Assembly (NCBI GenBank): GCA_050084515.1
Contig: CM114273.1
Location: forward strand, 16,678,001-16,742,000
Direction: 5' to 3'
From: Blasia pusilla
Taxonomy: Eukaryota > Marchantiophyta > Marchantiopsida > Blasiales
DNA: 64,000 nt
Positions 44,891 through 56,300 of this stretch are shown piece after piece. Each line of letters opens with the position of its first letter. The stretch's first letter is position 1. A model generated the notes under the pieces. That model searched no databases, was not told the origin of the DNA, and was given only the letters and a program-made list of their open reading frames with translations. A program made the translations under genes and the position numbers.

Positions 44891-47250
44891 AAGTGTAATC
44901 GACATCTCACGTGAAAAATATACACATATTCCAAATCTTTCGTTATTTAAAGACCTAGTATGGGATCCACGTAGGCACACAGTGAGTCACAAGTGTTTTG
45001 ATCCTTCGACAAATTCACGATGGACTTGTCGGTCCTTGCTCTTAAGAGTCAGTATACTTATTTTACTTGAGAAATACGAATGGAAAATCTCATCGCTTTA
45101 GAGAAACTAAATGAGAAAAAGCATCATTAATGGTAATTATTTTATTATGATTTTCTTAGACGCAATGGAGACTATAGACAATAGTGTGAAGCCGTGTCAT
45201 GCACGGGCTTTGCACTAGTGAAGGACTAATCATGTTGGCACACAAATGTTTTTTCTCGTTGCCCGTATAATACGGAACATTTTCTTGTCGTACGATTGCC
45301 ACATATCAAGCATAGAGGTGCTTGCAAATCAAGAAGGCACTCTCCAATAATAATCTAAATATCACAAGAGGAAAGGGAAAGGCAACAAAGTCGCTTGAAA
45401 TGCAAAAAGAACACTATTATTATGGTCAAATGGGACCCTTCGATATAAAATTTGCCCCTCTTTTCTTGTTTGAAATTTTCCGTAGAAAATGGATCATAGA
45501 GATTTACTTGTTACACTTTTTTATTATAGGATGTATAGGAATGTCACACACGAAGAAGTTGAAACGAAATGTGATTACAAAAAGATAGGAGAGTGCTCGG
45601 AAAATGTAACTCTCGAGCTCTAAGGAGATGTGATAGAAAGGCATGAGCATACTCAAACTCTTTCCTTCTTTGAAATCTTCTATCTAAAATCGTCCATAAA
45701 TATTTAAACTTATGAAGTATGAGGAGAAGAGGAGTTTTCCAACATGAAGTGAGAACAACAATTAATTGTGAAAATCACAAGTACTCTTATACTATTAAGA
45801 TTATTTAGCTCTCCTTGGGAATAAAATTGTATGCCTACTTAAACAAGAGAATGGTTCTAAAAGAAGAAAAGATTGTAACAAGGTTTTTTTTTTGGGCAAA
45901 TCCAACCATTTGTAGGGGCGGCCAATTTAGTGCTAGTTTGATATATATATTACAAGAACAAAAAACCGATAAAAAGGAGGAAATTACTTACATGCTAAGT
46001 AGCCGATTTGACTAGAGGCGGGAATTCCCCAAACCTAAGGCAGCTTGAGAAATTAGCTAAGTTGAAGTTCAGAAATTCATAGAAGATGCGACCATCCTTT
46101 CGCTTGATACACCTCTCTTCACTACTACAAATTGAGGTGTCTTCATTGCTTTATTGGGAGTCCATTTTTCCAAGAATGGCTAGTTTGCGAATCCATTGGG
46201 ACTCTCAATTTGTGCGACTCCATATCTCTTTGAGAGTCGCCATTGGTTTGCAAGTCCACAATGTTGTTCTTCCATTGCAACTACGGTGACTCACACTCAC
46301 CTCCTAACTAACCCACAAACATGATTATGACTTAGACTTGTAAATAGGGGCTTCTGAGACTCTCACTTTATAAATATTCAGGCTCACCTTAGAGCTATAA
46401 GCGATTTGCAAGTCATTTGCTAGTCACAAAACTGAAATCTCGATCATAAATTCCCCTTTGGCCTCAAAATCAGTCCATTTTTGCTTTTCCTCCTAACTTT
46501 TTGAGACTCCTCTCATCACTTTTCAACTAGATTCTTTCTATAGTGGAGCTAAGTGTTCACAGTTTTATGAAGGATTTTTTTAATGTTTAAGGACATGTAG
46601 ATCATATCATCATAGAGGAGTGAAGTTCATCACATTAGTTTTTTTTTTCCAAAAGTAATTGATTCTAAACAATAAGAAATGAAGGACAAAAGAAACCCGA
46701 CCATCCCTAAGAAAAAAATTGGAGCCAATCAAATCCCCCCTAAAAAAGTGTTTCATAGATCCAAAAAAGAGTCCAACATAGCAAGAAAGGGCTAGAAAAA
46801 AAAATTACTTGTGATTGAATTGCAACTGCAAGATTCCTAAACTCCAAATGTACAATCTCTTGTTTTTGTTGTGCACTTTGATAGTTGATGTCATCCGTGG
46901 GCAAGTTATGTAGGACTAAATTATGCTAATTTCTAATTATCAATACCATTACAATAAAAAATTTATTTACATCAAGCAAGAAAAAGAATATTTATTTAAG
47001 GGACATATTTTTGGAGTCATACAAAAAATCCTTGATAAGAGATTTTCTTTTACTTAATCTCAACTAATTTTTATTTGTAATGGTACCTATTTTATTAAAA
47101 AAAAAACCCAATACTTGATAAGCAAAAGAGACAATTAACATCCCAAGAAGGGGAGGGAGCAAGAAATGAAAAAAGGAAGCCTTAACCAAGCTCCTAAGTC
47201 GCTTGCCTATATCGGAGGAAGTCGGTTAATTCCTCAAGGTGCGTCTCTTA
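44891..47250. other. AT-rich sequence without recognisable genes
   Basis: Short AT-driven frames only. No transposon protein, terminal repeat or tandem array was recognised. Confidence 0.4.
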
Positions 47251-47660
47251 ACTTACACTTGTAACACTCGGGTGCGGGCCAAGGGTATCCAGACCTACAG
47301 GGACATGGTTGTCCTAAGGACGGACATAAATTCGTGAACATGGACATGTCCGTAGACACAAACTTTTTCTATGTGCAACCTTGGTTTTCCAAGGTTGCTT
47401 AGGGACTTTATAGGCCCTATGGTATTTTCAATCCACAATAGCCCGCACGGGGCTTAGGCATCCCCTTGCCGGCTTGATACAGGCCTTGCAACCCACACAC
47501 TCGTTCGGTCCTTGCCGTGCACCCTTAATCAAAGTCCGAGTCTATTTGTGTGTCTTAAGCTCGCACAGGCGACTCGAGTACTAAAAGAAATCTCGGGCAT
47601 GGGATGTGTTTGGCATATCCATGGACGGACAAGTCCATTTTCATACGACCTTTTTCTTCA
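47250..47660 (+). repeat. Dispersed repeat related to 7.05-7.57 kb
   Basis: 47,270-47,390 aligns with 7466-7570 (GGTGCGGGCCA, TCCTAAGGAC, TTTTTCTATGTGCAACCTTG). The following 270 bases carry words also seen in the earlier block in reverse order or orientation. Class unknown. Confidence 0.45.
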
Positions 47661-47689
47661 GTCTCATGGTTTTTTTTCCCTCTCATCGA

Positions 47690-48115
47690 GTTATGTAATT
47701 AATTTCATGGCATCTTGCCCATCTTCACTAATGACATGTTCCTTGCTTCTTGCCCTTGATTGGTTACTTTGCACCAAGGTCTCAAAGCTTGATAGCCTTG
47801 CCTTTGTCCCCGCTACTAGGTATATCCCTTTCTCGCCTAAGGCAAGTCTCAAGATAGATGCGTGTCGAACCTAACGTTAGTCCCACAATCGAATATGCCA
47901 ATCTTCCAAGTCTTGTGACTAGCTAGTATAGGTTCTAACTTTGGTAAGTCACACCAAGGTCTTTCCTCGGACCCACTAACATAACTTGCTTCCCAGTTGC
48001 CCGCTAGCATGGTTGCCATAGACTTAGCTATTTGCAACACTCCTCCACCTAGCTGACTCAAATCCTCATCGACTTGAGTTGGGCCTCCACTAAAGACACC
48101 ATAGATCATCTCCAA
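47690..48115 (-). pseudogene. Gag-like remnant of an unrecognised LTR element
   Basis: Minus-strand open piece (48,115-47,849) beginning EMIYGVFSGGPTQVDEDLSQ and containing ERPWCDLPKLEPILAS. After a frame break the frame continues to GEKGIYLVAGTKARLSSFE and SEDGQDAMKLIT near 47,700. It pairs with 15,990-16,300 in the opposite orientation. It looks like a gag-region protein of an LTR element, judged from its repetition and helical character; no zinc knuckle is seen. Confidence 0.5.
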
Positions 48116-48859
48116 GTTGAATTCACCAATGCCTTGGGCTTTTGCCTAGTCCTTCACTGGACACCCAAAGCTATGCCAATCTGATCTATCTCGATGTGTA
48201 GGATCATACAAAGTACATGATACATAGACCCCAATTGTGGTAGCAAACCATGTCGAGCTCAACTACCTAATCTCATGATACCACAACACATCCAAGTCAT
48301 GTGCCATTCACAAGTACATGCATCCAAATGATAAAATTTTAAAACTCTTTCCTCATTCAAAACAAATTTTTGGACATTTCCTTGAATTCTTAGAATTTCC
48401 AATTTTCCGCATACCATTAATGTCATACTCCAAAGAAAAAATTGGCCAATGGAATTTTTTTATTCCATTTAGCATCATCTAAAGGATGATGAATTTAGGC
48501 CGTTATATTTTCATCTTGCAACAAATTCTCTTGCTTTAGCTTTTAGATCATCTGAACAACAGCCACACAAAGTCCTCCCAATTTGAAATATGCCCTCCTT
48601 ACTCTATTTTTTTTTATCACATCTATTGAAAATTATAAAATTAGAGTCTTGCACCACTCATGTGTGTGTCCCCTCTAACATCTTCCATAATCAAAATTGC
48701 ACGGAAACGGACAAGTCCACACACACGCCCAACAAATCCCCTGCCCTCCTGTTAGCCCGCCAAGCCCGTAATGTAGATACGGGTTGGCCGAGCCCGCACC
48801 CATTTTGTAGCCCACTGCATGCAAGGTGAGTTGGCCCCCCATTGGGCGGACTGAGAGCC

Positions 48860-49035
48860 CGCGGAGGCCCTCCATGTTCAATCCTAGGAATTTGGCACAA
48901 TCAATTCCTCATGAAGACATCCATTATTTACTTAAATTTTGTGGCCCGCAGAGGCCCTTTATGTTCAATCCTAGGAATTTGGCACAATCAATTCCTCATG
49001 GAGACATCCCTTATTTACTTCAATTTTGTGGCAGG
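48860..49035 (+). repeat. 87-bp tandem duplication plus diverged copies
   Basis: Two near-identical 87-base units (landmark ATGTTCAATCCTAGGAATTT at 48,874 and 48,961). A diverged copy occurs near 49,125-49,175 and a shorter one near 49,565. The period is 29 codons, so a frame can run through both units on either strand. Confidence 0.85.
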
Positions 49036-49082
49036 CTCCAAGATCGTATTGGAATTGCATTTAGACCTTTTATTGGCAGTTC

Positions 49083-49550
49083 CTAAAGCATACCACCATC
49101 AAAAAGTCTAATGTTTATGGAATCCATAGGACCTTTACGTTCATTTCTGCTAATTCGCAACAATCTATTCCTCACACTTACTCTTATCCGTTGCTTTAAA
49201 CCCTTCCGCATCCCGACTACAAAAGAAAGTCTCAAGGCTTCTAATTTATTAGGGTGTGTCATGGAGGAGGGACGATAGTCTCCCGCTTGATTCTGCAGGG
49301 TTCCACCGGATGCCCACAGATACAAACGGGTAAAACTCATCGGAATAATTGTTCTAACATTACAGGATTCAAAACATCCCATCTCATTCAAGTGAAAAAC
49401 CCGAACCATCCCAATTTGCGACACGTAAATCTCGCCATCGTGCCATAATTCCTTCATTAGTGGAACTCCTACTGAATTTTCTCCAGGACGGATTACTATC
49501 TTTTTCCAAGACAGCTGGCTCCACACCCTACTAACCAGACATGAAGTCAA
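49083..49550 (-). CDS. Unknown 155-codon ORF near the kinase 3' end
   Basis: An open minus-strand frame with no known domain. It includes the third, diverged copy of the 87-bp unit near its C-terminus (RNRLLRISRNERKGP). It lies about 0.8 kb beyond the histidine-kinase stop. Probably transposon- or repeat-derived; evidence for a real gene is weak. Confidence 0.2.
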   Translation of the reverse strand: MTSCLVSRVWSQLSWKKIVIRPGENSVGVPLMKELWHDGEIYVSQIGMVRVFHLNEMGCFESCNVRTIIPMSFTRLYLWASGGTLQNQAGDYRPSSMTHPNKLEALRLSFVVGMRKGLKQRIRVSVRNRLLRISRNERKGPMDSINIRLFDGGML

Positions 49551-50025
49551 TGTTCTTTTCTTGTTCGTTCCTAGGAATTCAACACGTTCTGTCCCCCTCA
49601 GAGGCTTTTCTCATTAGGGGAGGCCCCAAATTTGGGAGGTCCCTATTCTTTGAGTAGCAGCGAATCCGCCAGTTTCCAAGTTCTGATTGTGTGTGTAGAT
49701 CATCCGACTTGCTTGGCCTGGATTATTCTTGCGAATACACAGGTCTGGCCAATTCGCCTGCGGGAGATGTGTGATAGCTTCTACATGGGGGGAGGGGCAC
49801 CTGCAGGTCACAGCAAGAAGCTGGGGTCTTCACGGTGCTGGCACGGATGATCGGGAATGGTGTGGAAGAGTATGGCTCAGACATCGTACTCTCGTGAGGA
49901 ACGGTCATACAGCAGACTGCCATGCATTTAAGCGATAAAGAATCACTTTTGAAGTAGAAATGGTGCATGAGACAAGAAGCAGAGAACGAAGTGGACACAG
50001 GCTCAACCCTACCAATGTCACCGCC

Positions 50026-50031
50026 TTTATT
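50026..50031 (-). terminator. Possible poly(A) signal of the histidine kinase
   Basis: Minus-strand AATAAA about 350 bases past the kinase stop codon, a reasonable 3' UTR length. No independent evidence of the cleavage site. Confidence 0.3.
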
Positions 50032-50378
50032 GGTAGCACAATATTCGAACAGCAAGACACATAATCCGTCCCTTATCCTACGAGCAGCAAGACACTGCTG
50101 AAGTGGGCACTACCTCCCATTTACCTCAGCTGCACATCAAGCCAAGGAGAATACGGGGGAGCACGAACACTACATCTTCACCATTGAATTTCTCCTGCTT
50201 TACGAAAGATACACAAGAATGTAACCGTATAGTTTCCTTAAATTTCTCAAAATCTCAGCAAGACTGAGATCGTAAATGGTTGGCTTCTCCTTATCTGCCA
50301 CCCATGTAAAATTTACACTGGAAGTTCACCATACAAATGTGGTCCAACCCAAAAATTTCAACTGCATCTGCTCTGAAA

Positions 50379-53300
50379 TCATTCGGTCATAACTCTTTGA
50401 ATAACCTCTACGAGCTCTTTAGCTTGGAAGGGTTTGCATGCATAAGCATCCATTCCAGCTTCTAAACATTTATCTTTATAACCTTGAATGGCATGGGCAG
50501 TAAGACCTATTATCGGTTTCCGTGGATAATTTTGCTCCATTTCTAAGGCCCTTATGATCTTGGTGGCTTGAAGGCCATCCAAAACCGGCATCTGCTCACA
50601 GAACAAACCAATGAGAACAACATTACACAACAGTTAGAATGTCTGAAAGACCTCCAAAACAAACCTCAGTGGCTTCACAAACCTCCAAAACCCATGTATG
50701 GTTGTTCCGCAAACTCAGTACAAGCATCACATATTCAGAGATGTCCAAGAGAAATCTGAAAGAACCCCTCCCTTGAATAGTGAGATGCCCGAAGCTTTCT
50801 GGAGTGAGGGACAAATGCGATGACTCAAATGACTTCCTTATTGCACAAGGCCCTGCCTACAAACCATCCAGGAGAGCCGATAGTATGCTTTGGCAACCAA
50901 TGGAATCCAGACCTCAGCATCCATGAGATTTCAATTGAGAACTGGTGTTAAGCTTTGGGTCCCAAGGAATTCAGACCTGAACATCCATTAGGATCAAATC
51001 GAAGTCGTCCCGGTGCTCGTCCAGTACATTTAAACACTGTTGACCATCACCCACAACCTCCACTAAAGTCCCGAACTTTCTTAGCTGTTGACAAGCAACC
51101 TTTTGATTTACCACATTATCTTCCGCAAGCAACACCTTCATGCCTTTAAGAAGAACCATAGAACCAGCACTATCATCTTGGGTGTTGTCCAGGGATTTGC
51201 CCCTAAAACTTCCAGGCACCAAAGTCAGACTTAAATTTTGGTCCTGTTCATCAAAACATCTAGAATCCTTGTCCTTCTTGTCCTCTGCCTTCGGTTTGGA
51301 GGGAGGCAAAACACCATGTACACTAGATTCTTTTGATTCATCTCGAATGGCTGTTTCATAAGGAATTGCTCCTACTGCCACTCTCTCTGGTATATGCACA
51401 CAATGATCCTCATTTCCAGCTGGTGGTGGTGTCACATTATCCATGGTACTACTAGCAACTGTCACTTGGGAATTCAACTGTTCCATTTTAAGATCGAGTG
51501 TAGGTCCTGGCCCCGTTTCATCATTTATCTCCGGTGGTGAATTGCTTTTCTCAAAGCGGGCAATGAAATAGAAGGTACTTCCTATGCCTGGCTCACTCTC
51601 CAGCCAGATTCGACCACCCATCATCCCTACCAACCTTTTACAAGGGAAAACACAGTTAAGAGTCAGAAACTTGTGTACAATTAGAGAACTGCTGGTCAGT
51701 GGCAGTACAGACCAACGACCACAAACACTCAAGACCTCCCCAATTCATACCCTTATATCCATTATATGTGCCTGGACAGCTTTGTGCAGCTTAACTGCAT
51801 CAAAGCTGCTTTTCTGAAACATTTTTCTAGATGTTTGTACAAGTATTGAAAAGTTGGCCATACTACTCGATCGTTACCGAAGCGAAACCCACAACATCCA
51901 CCCAAAAAAGACAAGCAAAAAGGAATTGAATCACAGTGATCTTGTATCCAGCTGTCATTATTTCATACTGACAACTAGACAAGGTCTTTGAGTAAAGTTC
52001 TTAGTTTCTTGCAGATTCTTTGAATTACTGGCTAGTTGGGGGAAATCATGCTATATTGAAACTGAATATTCAACAAGCAATGAAAATAGCTCCCCTACAA
52101 TATCCCGTAAGGAATTCTTCCACTGAATCCCATATTTCCTGTGGAAGTAAAAACACATGGTCCTTGCTAACCCATTAAACTGAGTGTTGCAGCTAATGAT
52201 AATGACGCTGATCGTTAGTCTACATATGGAGAACTCATCTTCTGGCTCAGAGAGAAGGAAATTTCCGAAGACCCTCCAATTCCCAGTTGACCCGTCAGCC
52301 CCCGGACAGTGAACATTGGCTGGTCATGACTTATGACAATCCAACTAAGTTCCCACTAAAGATGAGGAAGGGACATATTTACAGAGGGCAAGAATTAACA
52401 TCACCATCTACAATCATTATCTAATGTTGTAAAACATAGTAACTTGGAGTTTACTACAGTGAAAAGTAACCTAGTGTTTTACCACAGTAAATAATCTTTT
52501 GGCCTTACGTAACCCCTTGAGGGTTTACGTTCTCTCACACCTTATCGTACACAACTCTCTGAGCTTGAGGAGCTGATTGAGCAGCACTGTGTGTGCTTTG
52601 CTTACCTGAGTGGAGTGTTCTTCTGACCTTAGTAGTGCAGTGTGCTTCTGCTTACAGACTGAGTGGTTTGGTGACCTGAGGGGTTCAGTGAGTCTTGTGA
52701 TGCACAGGATCTAGTAGTACTAACCTCAGTGGTTGCTATTGCACTAAGTGTGCTTGTGAATGCCAGGTAGTCTGGTGGTACAGGTTGTCTAGTACTTTCC
52801 TCTACAATCTAACCTGAGTGGTTGCTATTGCACTAAGTGTGCTTGTGAAAGCTAGCTTGTAGAGGAACTCTGATATTCTAATCTCTAATCTCCTGATTGT
52901 GCTTTGGACCAACGATTCATTGAGATCAGTACCACGATAAAGCTTCTTATCCTATTCAGAACTACATAACAAGGGACAACTCCCACCACAGTAATACGCC
53001 CAATGCTTCAGGCTCTCGGTCTAGTGGTCGCAATTTTTAAGAGTGATAAATAAAAGCTAGCTTACTCATTGGCAGGTATACCATAGCCTCACATCTACTG
53101 GGTGGGTCCATCCACAACCCACATCAAAAGTGGTTGGCTAAATAGCCTTGCTACCTAGGATTTTGTTAGTATCTTACAAAAACTTACCAGAGAAAAAGAG
53201 AGAAAGAAAGAAGAGAGATGAGTACCTCTCAACAATGCTCAGACCCAGTCCAGTTCCACCATAGAGCCGAGTTATAGAACTATCAGCTTGTGAGAAGGCT

Positions 53301-56300
53301 TTGAAGACCTCTTTCTGCTTCTCTGCACTGATACCAATTCCGGTATCAGTCACTGAAAAAAGAACACTTAGCTTGCCATCTCCACCATCTTGTTGTCCTT
53401 CCACTTGTGGCATCTCTAATTTACAGTCTTCTCGTATACCAGGGTTTCTGGAGCTGTTAAAAGAGCCCTTCGAGCTCTCTACAGATAGACGGTTCCATTT
53501 GTTACATCCCTCCAAAACAAATCTCTCCTTTCCATCCATGATGTGATGCCCATCACTGGAAGTAGCCTCCCGAACTTGAGGGACGCTAAGATATCCTGCT
53601 GAGGATTTTCTCCCTAATTTCTTCTCCATATATCCGGTGCTGTAAACCTTATCCATAGATCGAGTCATCAAAAAGCTCCCTTTTCTGGAAAAAACTTCTG
53701 AACCTTCCCCCGAGTGGAGCTTAGCCGTAAGGGAAACAGATCCCTTCTGCGTAAACTTAATTGCATTGCCCACTGTACAAGGAAAAACACAACACAAAAT
53801 AGAGGGATCACTTTCGGTGCCCCTTTCTATTGGCATCCACAGGAATCACAGGTGTCTACAACACTATCACAGTGCAATGTCCCACATGCTGCAATATACA
53901 AAATTCATTGAAAACCAAGTACACTTCCAGAATTCAATTACCCAAATTCAATATACATTGCTGGAGCCTTCCCGCATCACCAAGAAGATGTTCTGGGACA
54001 TCAGATGCCACCTCCCAGGATAAATCCAGTTCCTTCTGACTTGCTCTTACCTGGCAGACGCCAAGTGGCCACATTCTTTTCAAAAGATTCAAAAATTGGT
54101 TTCTCCTAAATTCTGTTCATCTATAGGGATGCGAACATAAATCATTCAGATAAAAAGAGCTAGCAGAGGACACCCATAGTTTCAAGGAACTAGTAGAGGC
54201 ACACAGCAAGCATAACAAGATAAAAGTCTTCCTTTACATACTTGAAGCATTTTCATGGTTGACCCTATAGTATCAGATATACTGAAAGGGACATGCTCAA
54301 GCTCCAAGCGACCGGCTTCAATCTTTGCCAAGTCAAGAATAGCATTAACAATGTGCAGCAAGCAGTCTGCAGACTGTGATACAGTTTCCAGGTGCTCTCG
54401 TTGTTCATCTGTAAGGTCGGTGTCCAACGCTAGGGATGCCATCCCAATGATGCCATGGATTGGCGTCCTGCATAGTTAGATGTGTCCATCAGTACCCTTG
54501 CTATGTCATCCAGATGTGAAAGCATTCTGCGCAAAATTGCTGATTTTAGACTCAAAAAATGACTTCAGAAGGTTCCCACAAACAGATCATGTATTCAAAG
54601 CATAGGCAGTCATTCCATCATACCGACCTACATCATATCCATAGCTTTGACCTTCACAAACACCGCAACAAAGAGCTCTACAAAGCTCTGTTTTACATTC
54701 ATCCCAAAGCTGCAGGGTCGAAGACACCTAGGAAAGTAACTAAGTCTAATTGCACGCGCCTTATCTCATGGCTCATATTTGCCAGAAACTCTGATTTGGC
54801 GCGGCTAGCTTCTTCTGCAGCTGCCTGAGACACCTGTAACTCTCGATTTGCTCGCTCCAGTTCCTTTGTTCGAGTTCTGACCTGCAAATGTAAGGCATGA
54901 CTAGATTTGAGAGACCAACTTTAAAGTTCCTCAATTTACCCATGAGGACATGGCTGTATAGTTTACTAACTTATGGAGAGCGAGTCACATGTGTTCAGAC
55001 ATTCGTATAGGAACCCCTTCAAGGTTGGTAGAGGCATTACCAGAAGTGTCACTGACCCAAAATTATAGGGACCCTTGAGTACTTTAGAAACCAACAATGT
55101 GTTGAAATTTGTTAATATCTAGTTTGGTCATGCCCTAGAAGTAGCTAGTTGAATACTAACTTAGCTAGCAGGATACTAACTTGGTTAGCTGGAGACAACT
55201 TAGACCTCCTCTATCTTTTCAGGGTAATCTCGAAAAAGGATTCCACCTTCCTAAAAGGAAAGTGAATTCAATTAAGCCTCCCCCTCATTTCAGATGGCTT
55301 GTTAGGCAGCTTTGGAGAGGGTTAATAATAAGCCAACACCTAAAAGATGCTCTGCTTTATGTTTGACTATGACAATTGACACAATAACTCCATCCCAGCC
55401 AAGCCTGTTGATGCCATCTGGTATTCGTATGGGACCTGAGAGAAATAAGATCTGATATGTTCTTTTCATTACATTCCACTACTATTAGCAACCACAAGGA
55501 GCATTAAATTAGGTTAAACTATTCTCTCTAAACAAAATCTAGACTAGTATATAGTCTGGGGCACAGATGAAATCAGCGTAACAAAGGTTCCACAAAGTTC
55601 ATAATCAGCACTGAAGTCCCATCATTTATCCCTCTCACTTCTAACAAAAGAGACCTCATTTATCAGAATATATGAGGAAGTTAGTTCCATCCTGAAATGA
55701 ACCCATGAATTTACATATTTTCACGACATATCAGCTCACTATAATTAGTGGAGGCTCAGAATTTATGACCTGCGACAATGACTGAGCAAGCTTATTTGTC
55801 TATTCAGAAGGGAAACTGAACATATGAATCGACCAATATATGGGCAGGCGAGGTTAACTAGATATAGTCCATACAGTTCAATCCTCATTATCCTCATTGC
55901 CCTTCTGCATTTAAAAGTGTGAGTTTACAATCCAGCTGAGATGAGAACTCTTTCAGCTGGAAGCTTGACTAGACCACAATACTCAAAATCCACAAGTCAA
56001 CGGATGTCCCCAATTCATAACAGCACTTCCACCTGTGGAACTATTCTCTACTTTCAACTGAATGACACAGAGTATGAACCCCCAGAAATCCACCTGACCA
56101 CTGCTCTTTGAACAAGAGAAATCCCTTTTCTTCTCTACTTATTTCTGGATAACTTTGAGGAGAACCTCAAGAGATCCCTCGATGTGTGCTTGAACTCATG
56201 CAAGAAAGCACCAGTGGCCAGTCTCCGATCAGGCAATAGCTTGGCACTGTTTCTCAACTGTGCAAACAACCACTCTCAAAGTCCTCTTGAGAACCCCTCT

